DNA from: an uncultured Anaerolineae bacterium
GTDB lineage: Bacteria; Chloroflexota; Anaerolineae; Aggregatilineales; Phototrophicaceae
Direction: 5' to 3'
Assembly (NCBI GenBank): GCA_937995825.1
Contig: CALKJO010000016.1
Location: 206,370 to 270,369, forward strand
Length of the DNA: 64,000 nucleotides
The notes beneath the pieces were generated by a model. It did not search any database, had not been told where the DNA came from, and saw nothing but the letters and a program-made list of their open reading frames with translations. Made by a program: the position numbers and the translations under genes. Positions within the stretch are counted from its first letter, which is position 1. Each line of letters opens with the position of its first letter. This document shows positions 35,387 to 43,745 of the stretch, piece by piece.

Positions 35387-36481
35387 ATGCGTAAACTAGG
35401 GTTGGTTCTCGCGTTTGCTGTCTTGATGGTCATGCCTGCCGCCGCGCAGGAGATGCCGTCGGTCAGCGTCGTTCTGAAGTGGGTTCCACAGGCGCAGTTC
35501 GCAGGCTATTACGCAGCGGAAGCGCTCGGCTATTATGAAGAGGAAGGGCTGAACGTGACCATCATCGCGGCGGGCGTGGACATCAACCCGCAGGTGTTGG
35601 TCGCGGCGGGCGATGCCGAATTCGGCACGGACTGGATGGGCAACCTGCTGGCGACCCGTGAGACCGGTGTCGATGTCGTCAACATCGCGCAGATCTACCA
35701 GCGCTCTGGGATGCGCCAGATCACTTGGGCAGACAGCGGGCTGACTTCGTTTGAAGACCTGGGCGGGCGCGTCGTCGGGGTGTGGTGCTGCGGCAACCAG
35801 TATCCGACCTTCGCCGCGCTGACCAAAGCCGGCTTCGACGTAGAAGACCCGGATGATGTCACCATTGCGCAGCAGGCATTTGATATGAATGCTTTCCTCG
35901 CCCGCGAGATCGACGCCGCCAGTGCCATGACTTACAACGAACTGGCGCAGGTGCTGGAAGTCGTCGGACCCAACGGTGAATTCCCGGTCTACACGCTCGA
36001 TGATCTCAACATCCTTGACTTCAATGAATACGGCACGGCAATGCTCGAAGATGGCATCTTCGTCCGCGCTGACTGGCTCGCAGAGCCAGGCAACGAGGAG
36101 ATCGCGGTCAAATTCCTGCGTGCCACGTTCCGAGGATGGACTTACTGCCGCGATAACCTGGACGACTGTGTCGATTTCGTGCTGGCGGTTGGTCCGACGC
36201 TCGGCGAAGGTCATCAGCGCTGGCAGATGAACGAAGTCAACAAGCTGGTCTGGCCCTCGCCCGATGGCATCGGCATTATGGACCCGGCGGCGTTCGAGAT
36301 CACCGCGCAGATCGCGCTGGATTACGGCATCATCAGCCAGCCGGCTGACCCAGCGGCGGTCTACCGCACCGATCTCGCGCAAGCCGCGCTCGAAGGGCTG
36401 ATGGCGGATTACGAGGGCATCGACTTCACCGGCGCGGACTTCACCCCGATGGAAGTCGCGATCACTCCCAACGGCGAATAA
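35387..36481 (+). CDS. NMT1/THI5-like ABC substrate-binding protein
   Basis: 364 residues with a signal peptide (KLGLVLAFAVLMVMPAAAQ). The NMT1/THI5 fold begins VSVVLKWVPQAQFAGYYAAEALGYYEEEGLNVTII, and the binding region includes GGRVVGVWCCGNQYPTFAAL and DAASAMTYNELAQVLE. Family members bind formylaminopyrimidine or HMP (thiamine precursors), riboflavin (RibY, described in Chloroflexus), nitrate or sulfonates. WVPQAQFAGYY favours the thiamine-precursor or riboflavin branch over taurine or nitrate, but neither a TPP nor an FMN riboswitch was seen upstream, so the ligand is open. Last gene of the four-gene importer operon. Confidence 0.82.
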   Translation: MRKLGLVLAFAVLMVMPAAAQEMPSVSVVLKWVPQAQFAGYYAAEALGYYEEEGLNVTIIAAGVDINPQVLVAAGDAEFGTDWMGNLLATRETGVDVVNIAQIYQRSGMRQITWADSGLTSFEDLGGRVVGVWCCGNQYPTFAALTKAGFDVEDPDDVTIAQQAFDMNAFLAREIDAASAMTYNELAQVLEVVGPNGEFPVYTLDDLNILDFNEYGTAMLEDGIFVRADWLAEPGNEEIAVKFLRATFRGWTYCRDNLDDCVDFVLAVGPTLGEGHQRWQMNEVNKLVWPSPDGIGIMDPAAFEITAQIALDYGIISQPADPAAVYRTDLAQAALEGLMADYEGIDFTGADFTPMEVAITPNGE

Positions 36482-36499
36482 GCAAGAATACGCTTCTCC

Positions 36500-36547
36500 G
36501 ACCTCATCTCCTCCTCTGCATGAACGCGGAGAGCAGGGGGTGAGGTC
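36500..36547. repeat. Intergenic REP-like inverted repeat
   Basis: GACCTCA at 36500-36506 is matched by TGAGGTC at 36541-36547. Between them partly paired CCTCCTCTGC and GCAGGGGG sequences continue the hairpin. The composition (CTCATCTCC.../...GAGAGCAGGGGGTGAGG) resembles short palindromic repeats scattered in many GC-rich genomes. Only one copy was noticed here. Confidence 0.45.
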
Positions 36548-36617
36548 ATTGTTGATGCGGTTGCGCCATGCCCCCACACCACACTACAATCAGCGCAGAG
36601 TGTGGAAGGGCGATTGG

Positions 36618-37245
36618 ATGGCGAAGAAAAAGCTCCCCCCGATGCAGAAGCGCACCCCGGATATGCCGCCGCCGCGCGGCTGGAAAAAGCAGACCCTCAG
36701 GATGAAAGACAATCACACCTGGAAAGCGCCCGATGGCTACAATATCCTCGTGGTGGATCGCGGCGCGCTGCGCTTCAACGTGCCGAAGGCCTGGCATGTC
36801 GAGACGGGAGAACAATCAGCTTCGCGTCTACGACGCCAAGCCGCCTGACGATGAAGCGGGCTTGATCGTCACTGTGATGCATCTGCCGCCGGGCGTCGAT
36901 TGGACGGGGCTGCCGTTGGAAATGCTGCTGGAGCAGTCCACCGCTGAAAAAGAGCGAGTCGACTCGGAAGGGAACGAAATCCTGTCGCGAAACGAGATCG
37001 TCCCGGTTCCGCGTGAGGATATCGAGCTGGTCTGGAATGAGGTCAAGTTCATCGATGCGAAGGAAAAGCGCCCCGCATTTTCGCGCCATATCCTGGCGCG
37101 CGGCTTCGATGTTGCCGCGCTGATCACCTTCAGCGGTTGGGAGGGCGATGAAGCCAACTACACGGCGGTGTGGGACGAGCTGCTGCGCTCAATCGAGCTG
37201 GGGCGCTATGTCGATGACCCGACTACAGGCGATAGGCTGCACTGA
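36618..37245 (+). pseudogene. Unknown conserved-looking protein, broken by a one-base frameshift
   Basis: Two overlapping frames make one protein. Frame A starts at ATG 36618 with a GGAAG site (MAKKKLPPMQKRTPDMPPPRG) and runs through YNILVVDRGALRFNVPKAWHVETG. It then loses sense near 36808. Frame B, shifted by one base, continues with NNQLRVYDAKPPDDEAGLIVTVMHLP to the stop at 37245. Dropping one G from the GGG at 36806-36808 joins both into about 208 residues. Both halves have normal codon bias, so the break is recent or a sequencing error. The product is a cytoplasmic protein of unknown function. Confidence 0.6.
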
Positions 37246-37319
37246 GCAACCAGCCGTATTTTCAACCTCGCGAGCGCAGCCGATGAGTCGTCTTCCCTCC
37301 ATCTTCAACACATAACAAA

Positions 37320-37355
37320 GAGCGGCGCATCAACAGCCTGCGCCGCTCAGACTCA
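37320..37355 (-). terminator. Intrinsic terminator of the ugpAEB-like operon
   Basis: GAGCGGCGCA (37320-37329) pairs perfectly with TGCGCCGCTC (37339-37348). On the minus strand the stem is followed by TTTGTTATG and lies 27 bases after the stop of the binding-protein gene. Confidence 0.65.
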
Positions 37356-37374
37356 CCGTCGGGACTAGCTCAGC

Positions 37375-38775
37375 TTAGCCGCCGATCGTCAGGTTGTACT
37401 CTTCCAGCTGTTCATTCGAGATCGCGACCGCTGCATCCAGCGCTTCCTGTGCGGATGCAAATTCGCCGTTGAAGTAGCGGTCGAACGCCTGGACATAGTG
37501 CGTGCGATACGGCACGAAAATGCCCGATACGTGCGCCGTGTTGCGGTCGGTGATCTCAGCCAGGCGAATCTGATCGATGGCGACCTGGAACTGCGGATAG
37601 GCTTCCAGACCCGCCTGCATTTCGGGCAGTTCATACGCGGCGCGAACGACCGGATAGTAACCGGTGTTGACCGACCAGAACGCCTGCACCTCGGGGCGCA
37701 GCGTGAACTTGACAAAATCCCACGCGCCTTCCTGCTGCTCCGGCGTGCCGACATCGGTGATCCACAGCGACGCGCCGCCAACGATCGTCTTGCCGGTCGC
37801 GCCGGGGTTGCGCGGCATGTACAGCACGCCGACATCGACGCCCGCGCCCGCATTTTCCGCCGCGCTGATCAGACCGCGCAGGCTGGCGATGCTGGCAAAA
37901 TGCATGGCGATTTGACCATTGACAAACGCCGCGCTGGAAGCGCCGCCGCCGCCCGTGCCGTAGTAGACGGCGACGCCTTCATCAACCAGACCTTTGAGGA
38001 ACTCCACCCACTGCACACCGATAGGGCTGTTGTAGTTGTAGCGGGTCACGCGCTCGCCCTGGAGACCGTTATTCGGCAGCGCGATGTAGGTGTCGTGGAT
38101 GGCGTGAATCTGCTCCAGGAACCAGCCTTCAGGATAGACGCCGAGACCGTGGCGGATCACGTTACCATTGGCATCGCGCACGGTGAGCGCGCGCGCATAC
38201 TCTGCGACCTGATCGAAGGTCACCATCGGCTCATCTGGATTGAGACCGGCTTCGATGAACGCGGCGCGGTTGATATAGAGCATCGCGGTGGACGAATTGA
38301 ACGGGGCGGAATAGAGTATGCCGCCGACTTCGTAGTTAGCGCGCACTGCCGGCTCCATATCGTCGATGATATCGAGCATCCCATCGCGCGCCAGCAAGTC
38401 CTGCACCGGAATGATGCGACCGGAGTCGATCATGCGCTGCGTGCCGGCTTCAAAAATTTGGGCGACGTTCGGCAGTTCCCCGCTCGCCAAGCCCGCGTTG
38501 ATCTTGTTGATCGTGTCGTCGTAGCTTGCCTGGAAAACCGGATTGACGTAGTAGGTGCTTTGGCTGCTGTTGTAAAGATTGACGACCTGAAGAATGACGT
38601 TGCCAAGATTTCCACCGAGACCATACCAGAAAACCACTTCGGTCGAGCCTTCGGGGCGCGGAACGGGCGGGATGGGCGTCGGGGTCTGCGCGAGCGCAGC
38701 CGGCGCAGTCCGCAGACTGACCGCCGCAAGCATGACCAACAAAACCGACAGGAGCGCGATACGAACTTTATTCAT
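37375..38775 (-). CDS. ugpB: UgpB-like extracellular sugar/glycerol-phosphate-binding protein
   Basis: 466 residues with a signal peptide (VRIALLSVLLVMLAAVSLRTAPAALAQ). It belongs to solute-binding family 1: VVFWYGLGGNLGNVILQVVNLYNSSQ, then FEAGTQRMIDSGRIIPVQDL and SAPFNSSTAMLYINRAAFIEAGLNPDEP, which closely parallels the UgpB PFNSSTPxLYYNxxAFxxAGLDP block. UgpB binds sn-glycerol-3-phosphate; related sugars are possible. ATG 38775 has GGAG upstream on the minus strand. It is third in the order ugpA-ugpE-ugpB; no ugpC ATPase is adjacent. Confidence 0.8.
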   Translation of the reverse strand: MNKVRIALLSVLLVMLAAVSLRTAPAALAQTPTPIPPVPRPEGSTEVVFWYGLGGNLGNVILQVVNLYNSSQSTYYVNPVFQASYDDTINKINAGLASGELPNVAQIFEAGTQRMIDSGRIIPVQDLLARDGMLDIIDDMEPAVRANYEVGGILYSAPFNSSTAMLYINRAAFIEAGLNPDEPMVTFDQVAEYARALTVRDANGNVIRHGLGVYPEGWFLEQIHAIHDTYIALPNNGLQGERVTRYNYNSPIGVQWVEFLKGLVDEGVAVYYGTGGGGASSAAFVNGQIAMHFASIASLRGLISAAENAGAGVDVGVLYMPRNPGATGKTIVGGASLWITDVGTPEQQEGAWDFVKFTLRPEVQAFWSVNTGYYPVVRAAYELPEMQAGLEAYPQFQVAIDQIRLAEITDRNTAHVSGIFVPYRTHYVQAFDRYFNGEFASAQEALDAAVAISNEQLEEYNLTIGG

Positions 38776-38825
38776 GCAGCTTTTCTCCAAGTGCTATCCG
38801 ACCAATGGTGTAGAACAAACGCTTA

Positions 38826-39674
38826 TTACCCCTTGAGCGCGCCAGCCGTCAGACCGCTGACGAGCTGCCGCTGCCCCAGGACTAATAACAACAAAGTGGG
38901 AACCATCACGATCAGAGTCGCCGCCATTTGCGTATTGAAGATCGCGCCGCCCTCAAAATTGCGGAAAATGGTGATGCCAACCTGGGTGGTGCGCCATTCA
39001 GTGGCGCTGGTCACCAGCAGGGGCCAGTAGAATTGATTCCAGGTTCCCAGGAAGGTATAGACCGCCAGCGTTGCCAGCGCAGGGCGCGAGAGCGGCAGCA
39101 GCACCAGCCACAGATAGCGGAAGCGCGAGCAGCCATCGACCATCGCTGCGTCGTAGAGTTCGCGGGGGAGCGTCAGAAAGTACTGGCGCATGAGGAAAAT
39201 CCCAAAGCCGCTGGCGATGAACGGAACGATCAAGCCCTGATAGCTGTTCGTCCAGCCCCATTGGGTCACCAGCAGATAATTCGGGATCAGCGTCGCTTCG
39301 AAGGGAACCATCAGCGAGCCGAGCGCGATGAAAAAAAGCAGCGTTTTGCCGGGAAAATCGAAGTAAGCCAGCACATAGGCGAACAGCGACGAGCTAACCA
39401 GCACGCCCAGCGTGACGCCAAACGCCGCCACGAATGAATTCACGATCCAACGGATGATGACAGGCTGCTCTTCAAACACCCGGATGAACACGCGCCAGTC
39501 CAGGTTGGTCAGGTCACGTGGGATGATCGATGGCGCAACGGTTGGTCCTTGCAGCGCCAGCGACAGCGAGAAGAGCAGCGGCGACAGCAAAATCACCGAG
39601 ACCACGATCAGCAGGATGTAAACGCCGGTCTGATACGAGATGAAACCGCGCAGGAGCGAACCGGAGACCTTCAT
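38826..39674 (-). CDS. ugpE: UgpE/MalG-like sugar ABC permease
   Basis: 282 residues and six membrane helices. EAA-loop equivalent: LPRELYDAAMVDGCSRFRYLWLVLLPLSRPALATLAVYTFLGTWNQFYWPLL. GLIVPFIASGFGIFLMRQYF is the preceding conserved stretch of MalG-type permeases, and LVSGLTAGALKG is their common end. Its start overlaps the ugpA-like stop by four bases. Confidence 0.82.
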   Translation of the reverse strand: MKVSGSLLRGFISYQTGVYILLIVVSVILLSPLLFSLSLALQGPTVAPSIIPRDLTNLDWRVFIRVFEEQPVIIRWIVNSFVAAFGVTLGVLVSSSLFAYVLAYFDFPGKTLLFFIALGSLMVPFEATLIPNYLLVTQWGWTNSYQGLIVPFIASGFGIFLMRQYFLTLPRELYDAAMVDGCSRFRYLWLVLLPLSRPALATLAVYTFLGTWNQFYWPLLVTSATEWRTTQVGITIFRNFEGGAIFNTQMAATLIVMVPTLLLLVLGQRQLVSGLTAGALKG

Positions 39675-40651
39675 TGATAATGCACCCTCTGATTGAGCAA
39701 GCGATACTGAACCAGCGTAAGGACGAGGAGGATGATGAAGATAATGATCGACATTGCCGACGCAAGACCATAGCGGTTGTCATACCAGAACGCCCGGTAC
39801 GTCTCGTAGACAAAGACCGTGTTCGGCGCATTAGGCATAAGCAGATGAAACTGCGTGAATGCCTGAAGCGCGCCAATCGTGCCGATCACAAGCAGGAACA
39901 GAAGCGTCGGCGACAGAAGCGGTAGGGTGATGAAGCGAAAAGCCTGCCAGCGCCCCGCCCCGTCAATTGCCGCGCTTTCGTAAAGATCGCTCGGGATCGC
40001 CTGCATCCCCGCCAGCGCGATGATGAAGTTGAAGCCGATCCCCGACCAGATCGTCATGACGGCGACGGCAGGCAGCGCCGTCGAAGGATTCGCCAGCAGA
40101 CTCGGCGACGGCAGCCCCAGCAGATCGACCAGCCAAGTTGTCGCTTTGGTCGATGGATTGTAGATTAAAGACCAGATCACGCCGGCGCTTGCCAGCGAAA
40201 TGGCGATGCTGCTGGTGAAAATCGTGCGGAAAATCTGTATGCCGCGCACGCGGGCAGTCGCCAGCGTCGCCAGTCCGACCGCCAATATGATCACCGGCGG
40301 AACCACCATCAGCACGAACCGAAAGCTCGTTGCAATACTCTCAAGGTAATTGGTGCGCCCTGTGCCATCCAGCGCCAGCACGCGCAGATAGTAATCCAGC
40401 CCGATGAAACGGACAGGCTCTCCGGCGGCATTGGTGATATGCATACTCAGAAAGATGGCGCGAAAGAAGGGATAGTAGGTGAAGAAGAAGAAGATGATCA
40501 GGGCTGGGCTGCAATACAGAAGCGCCCAGACGAGTTCACGGTTACGGGGTCGCGCCCAGGCGCGCTCCAGAAGCTGTAACGAAGTCTGGATGCGCGCGAG
40601 CGGTGGCGCGGTGGCAGTCGATGTCGCTACTGAGGAAAGCTCATTTTCCAT
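39671..40651 (-). CDS. ugpA: UgpA/MalF-like sugar ABC permease
   Basis: 326 residues with six membrane helices. The EAA block is AGMQAIPSDLYESAAIDGAGRWQAFRFITLPLLSPTLLFLLVIGTIGALQAFTQFHLL. YPFFRAIFLSMHITN near residue 60 and FIGLDYYLRVL are typical of the UgpA group. It pairs with the downstream UgpE-like permease through an ATGA overlap. First gene of the minus-strand import operon. Confidence 0.82.
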   Translation of the reverse strand: MENELSSVATSTATAPPLARIQTSLQLLERAWARPRNRELVWALLYCSPALIIFFFFTYYPFFRAIFLSMHITNAAGEPVRFIGLDYYLRVLALDGTGRTNYLESIATSFRFVLMVVPPVIILAVGLATLATARVRGIQIFRTIFTSSIAISLASAGVIWSLIYNPSTKATTWLVDLLGLPSPSLLANPSTALPAVAVMTIWSGIGFNFIIALAGMQAIPSDLYESAAIDGAGRWQAFRFITLPLLSPTLLFLLVIGTIGALQAFTQFHLLMPNAPNTVFVYETYRAFWYDNRYGLASAMSIIIFIILLVLTLVQYRLLNQRVHYQ

Positions 40652-40847
40652 ATGGGTGATGCCCCTGCGCTATACGTTCGTGAGCAGCTCGAGAAGCCGG
40701 GAGACAGAATAACGACAGAATGTGATCCTATCGTTAAGCGCAGATGGCAAATCCGAAATAGAGCGGTTAACAAAACGTGGCATTTTATTAAATCTGCGCT
40801 CGCCCCAGCGGCAGTACTCGAGGTGCGCGCTGGCACTGGCTGGAATC

Positions 40848-40877
40848 AAAAAAACGCGCCGTTCAGGCGCGTTTTTT
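40848..40877 (-). terminator. Terminator after the SPFH protein gene (usable on both strands)
   Basis: ACGCGCC (40854-40860) and GGCGCGT (40866-40872) pair around GTTCA, flanked by A7 on the left and T6 on the right. On the minus strand the SPFH gene transcript would end in a T-run. The rest of the 40652-40943 gap shows no gene. Confidence 0.75.
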
Positions 40878-40943
40878 GCAGCATTCACCCAGATGTGTGA
40901 GGCATCCAAATGGACACCTTATAATCTGTTCATGTCATCAGAC

Positions 40944-42014
40944 CTACTGTCCGAGTTCGCCCGCTGAGGGCAGGTTGGCTTCCGGCACGGCGGGAGCGCG
41001 GAAATCTGGGTTTGGCGGCAGCAGGCTCGCGAGGTCAAACAGGAACGGGCTGTTGGTAGGGATCAGCGCCAGGCTGACGTTCGGAGCCAGTGACTGGATG
41101 TACTGATATTGGATCAGGCTCGGATTCGCCGCGATCTGCTCGCTGACTAAGCGCAGCGCTTCCGCTTCCGCCTGAGCGCGCAGAACGATAGCGCGCGCTG
41201 CACCTTCCGCACGAGCGATTTCAGCATCGCGCTCACCGCGCGCCTGCGCCAGAAGCTGCTGCGCTTCAGCAGTGCGCTGCTGCACCTGCAGCCGGGCGCG
41301 CTCCGCTTCCTGTGCGGCAACTTGAGCGCGCTCAATCGCTTCGGCATACTGCTCGGAGAAGGTGATGTTGCGGATGATCAAGTCGCTGAGAATCAATCCA
41401 TCACGGCTCATCCGCGTTGCAAGGCGCTGGAACGCTGACTCGGACAGGGTTTCACGCCCGCCGGCGTAAATCTGCGCCGCCTCAAAGCCGCTGACGGCGT
41501 CGCGGACAACACCGCGCACGTTCGGCAGGACAAATTCATTCTGATAGCGCGTCTGCCAGGTCAGATGAAGCCGGTTGACATTCTGCGGATCGACGCTGTA
41601 CAGCACGCTCACGTCTAAGCGCACTTCCTGACCGTCCGACGTTCGCGCTACAACAGCGCCTTCATCCGCGCCGGATGGCTGTCCATCCATCGTCACGCTT
41701 TGCTGGCTGATTGGATAGATGAACGGCTGCTGGATGATCGGCACGATGATATGCGTGCCGCCGCGCCGCGGGCTTGGGTCGAGTTCACCTGTAAAGGTGT
41801 TGACGATAACCGCCGTCTGTGTCGGCTCCACAATCAGAATGCCTTGTCCCAGAACGCTGAACAGCAGACCCGCGATCACACCGAAAACCGCCAGCAGAAC
41901 GCCGCCGCGCGCTGAACGCCCTTGCGACGCTGACATCACCACCAGACCGATTCCAGCCAGAAAAACCAAAAAGCCGAGCAGCGATACTGCTGCGAGCAGT
42001 GAACCTATTCCCAT
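40944..42014 (-). CDS. Prohibitin-like SPFH/band-7 membrane protein
   Basis: 356 residues. Two hydrophobic segments at about 5-30 and 40-62 anchor the N-terminus. The SPFH domain follows (GILIVEPTQTAVIVNTFTGELDPSPRRGGTHIIVPIIQQPFIYPI, then RLDVSVLYSVDP). A long Ala/Glu/Arg coiled coil (about 210-290; AIERAQVAAQEAERARLQVQQRTAEAQQ) ends in ANPSLIQYQYIQSLAPNVSLALIP. Such proteins form ring-like membrane scaffolds that often regulate FtsH-type proteolysis. It is divergent from the Lgt-like gene and has its own extended -10 promoter. Confidence 0.85.
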   Translation of the reverse strand: MGIGSLLAAVSLLGFLVFLAGIGLVVMSASQGRSARGGVLLAVFGVIAGLLFSVLGQGILIVEPTQTAVIVNTFTGELDPSPRRGGTHIIVPIIQQPFIYPISQQSVTMDGQPSGADEGAVVARTSDGQEVRLDVSVLYSVDPQNVNRLHLTWQTRYQNEFVLPNVRGVVRDAVSGFEAAQIYAGGRETLSESAFQRLATRMSRDGLILSDLIIRNITFSEQYAEAIERAQVAAQEAERARLQVQQRTAEAQQLLAQARGERDAEIARAEGAARAIVLRAQAEAEALRLVSEQIAANPSLIQYQYIQSLAPNVSLALIPTNSPFLFDLASLLPPNPDFRAPAVPEANLPSAGELGQ

Positions 42015-42059
42015 CCCATTCGCTCCCTTGTAAAATCCTACGCTTACTCAATGTGTGCG

Positions 42060-42077
42060 ATTATAACACGCCGTGTT
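42060..42077 (-). promoter_or_regulatory. Extended -10 promoter of the SPFH gene overlapping a palindrome
   Basis: On the minus strand TGTTATAAT (42060-42068) is a perfect extended -10 element, about 50 bases before the ATG at 42014. AACACGCCGTGTT (42065-42077) is a 13-base perfect palindrome that overlaps it and could be a repressor site. The palindrome's role is inference. Confidence 0.5.
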
Positions 42078-42139
42078 TCAGATTCGCCCCTTTTCAGACA
42101 CCCAATTAATGGAGGACGGCGCAGACTCAGGGGATACTC

Positions 42140-42775
42140 ATGTTTCGTGACCGCCAGAGCGCGCGGTGGGTGGATGGTGCGCTGATCGGGCTGGGCGGCG
42201 CGGCGCTCCTCGGTCGAGCTGGGCATGTCCTGCTGAACTGGGAGTATTTCGCGCTGCATCCCGATGAAGCACCTCGCTTCGACCTGGGCGGGATTGACTG
42301 GCATTTCGCCGTTTTCGGCGCGCTCATCGGGCTGTGGATCGGAGCGCGCCTGCGCCGCTTCGACTTCAATCAGGCGCTGGCATGGTGTGCGCCGCTGGTG
42401 GGGCTGATCGGGCTGCTGGTCTGGCGGACATGCGCCGGAGTCGGCTGCGCAGCGGGGAGCGAAGTTGAGACGCTGGCGCGCTATCCGGCGCTGATCGCCG
42501 CGGAGCTTACGGATCGCTATGGGATCGCCGCCCCGCGCTGGAACACGCCGCTGATGGGCATGTCAGGAGCGCTGATCGTGCTGGTGGTCGGACTGATCGC
42601 CCTGCGACGACGCTGGGGCGCGCGCGGATTCTGGCTGGCGCTGGCGCTGATGGCGCTGATCATGCTGCTGATCAGCGCATTTCGACCGCTCAGCGCGCTG
42701 GAGCGAGTGCTGGATGCCGCTGTCCTGATCTTCGCTCTGCTGATGGTGTTCGTAACACAGCTGCAGCGATCCTGA
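42140..42775 (+). CDS. Degenerate Lgt-like polytopic membrane protein
   Basis: 211 residues and about six membrane segments. The order of motifs recalls prolipoprotein diacylglyceryl transferase: GRAGHVLLNWEYFALHPDE resembles the ARxGYVLFNxxYYxxHPxE helix. GGIDWHFAVFGALIGLWIGARLRRFDFNQALAWCAPLVGL resembles the GGLSFHGGLLGGxxxxxLxxRR block. However, the RIGNFxNGE signature and most catalytic residues are absent. It may be a non-enzymatic relative; the call is by eye. ATG 42140 follows GGGGA. Confidence 0.5.
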   Translation: MFRDRQSARWVDGALIGLGGAALLGRAGHVLLNWEYFALHPDEAPRFDLGGIDWHFAVFGALIGLWIGARLRRFDFNQALAWCAPLVGLIGLLVWRTCAGVGCAAGSEVETLARYPALIAAELTDRYGIAAPRWNTPLMGMSGALIVLVVGLIALRRRWGARGFWLALALMALIMLLISAFRPLSALERVLDAAVLIFALLMVFVTQLQRS

Positions 42776-42858
42776 CACTTGCAATCTTATTGAGCCTTTG
42801 TATCATTTATTGTTTATGATACAGCATATCAATATAAGATGTGAGGTCGTGTATTCAG

Positions 42859-43449
42859 ATGCGCTGGCTGGGGCTGTCCGGCTCCGACAAACGGAAATTG
42901 GAAGAGCTGTTCGATCAGCAGATGTGGTGCTGGGGCTGCGATGTGCGTCGAGAGGCGGGCAATCTGCTGCTCGCCTACGGCGGGGTGCGGCTGCCATCCC
43001 CTGAGCCGCGCCTGCGCAGCGCCTATCATTTCATCGTCTATCCGTCATGCGAACTGACGCTGTGGGGTTGGGGAGTGTGGGCTGCGGCGGAAAAAGGCGG
43101 CAGCCTGTTCATTCGGCGGGCGCGCTTTGCAATGGTCTGGCGCGCCGAGGCGCATCGCACGCCGCGCGCCTGGTGCGAACGCGATCTTGCGCCGCTGCTG
43201 GCAGACGCGCAGCCGGCGGACGAGCGCGCGCTTAGCCTGCTGCAAGCTGCGCTTAGCTGGATCGCGGACTATGAAAACTGGATCGCCGATCAGTTTGGAA
43301 GCGCCTACCGCGCCCCTATCTTGCAGGCATACCCGCAGCGGCAGCGCTGCAAAAATGTGATCGCGGCGGATGGCATGGCGGCGGCATGGCGCGAGATGAA
43401 CGATATAATCCGGTCATCGGTGTTCAATCAGACGGAGAAACAGGGTTAA
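42859..43449 (+). CDS. Hypothetical soluble protein with CxxC-like N-terminus
   Basis: 196 residues, not recognised with confidence. It begins MRWLGLSGSDKRKLEELFDQQMWCWGCDVRREAGNLLLAYGG, a stretch with a CWGCD motif, and has aromatic-rich blocks (CELTLWGWGVWAA). I recall similar proteins of unknown role in Chloroflexota. ATG 42859 was selected over the in-frame upstream start at 42841 because similarity begins there. It is followed after three bases by rpmB, which suggests co-transcription. Confidence 0.5.
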   Translation: MRWLGLSGSDKRKLEELFDQQMWCWGCDVRREAGNLLLAYGGVRLPSPEPRLRSAYHFIVYPSCELTLWGWGVWAAAEKGGSLFIRRARFAMVWRAEAHRTPRAWCERDLAPLLADAQPADERALSLLQAALSWIADYENWIADQFGSAYRAPILQAYPQRQRCKNVIAADGMAAAWREMNDIIRSSVFNQTEKQG

Positions 43450-43452
43450 ACA

Positions 43453-43692
43453 ATGGCAGGTAGAAGCAAAATCACGACGAAAAAACCGATGTTTGGCAAC
43501 AACCGCTCGTTTTCGATGCGCGCAAGCCGCCGCAAATTCAATCCGAACCTGCAAGCGAAGCGGGTTTACGTTGAGGAATTAGGGGAGTTTGTGCAGGTGC
43601 GAGTCAGCGCGCGCGAAATCCGCACAATTGATAAGATCGGGCTGGCGGAATTTCTGCGCCGCCAAGGGCGGACGTTGAAAGAACTGCTCTAA
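43453..43692 (+). CDS. rpmB: 50S ribosomal protein L28
   Basis: 79 residues. KITTKKPMFGNNRSFSMRASRRKFNPNLQAKRVYVEELGEFVQVRVSAREIRTIDKIGL follows the L28 pattern (GNNxSHSxRxTxRxxxPNLQxxR). The cysteine pair of zinc-type L28 is missing, so this is the zinc-free form. GGAGAAACAGGGT lies just upstream. Confidence 0.92.
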   Translation: MAGRSKITTKKPMFGNNRSFSMRASRRKFNPNLQAKRVYVEELGEFVQVRVSAREIRTIDKIGLAEFLRRQGRTLKELL

Positions 43693-43706
43693 AAAAAAAA
43701 CGAAAG

Positions 43707-43734
43707 GCGCGCTGCACAAACCTGTGCAGCGCGC
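43707..43734 (-). terminator. Terminator of the pyrophosphatase gene
   Basis: GCGCGCTGCACA (43707-43718) and TGTGCAGCGCGC (43723-43734) form a perfect 12-base stem with an AACC loop. On the minus strand it is followed by CTTTCG and a run of ten or more T. It may also stop rpmB transcripts, though the plus side lacks a T-run. Confidence 0.8.
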
Positions 43735-43745
43735 TGGAAATCAGG

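Noticed and set aside
35396-36577. 393-codon open frame antisense to the NMT1/THI5 binding protein
   Set aside because: The plus-strand gene has a signal peptide and family motifs; the antisense product has none.
40652-40943. Small plus-strand open frames in the gap after the ugpA-like start
   Set aside because: They cross the terminator hairpin, have no ribosome site and overlap the neighbouring promoter region.
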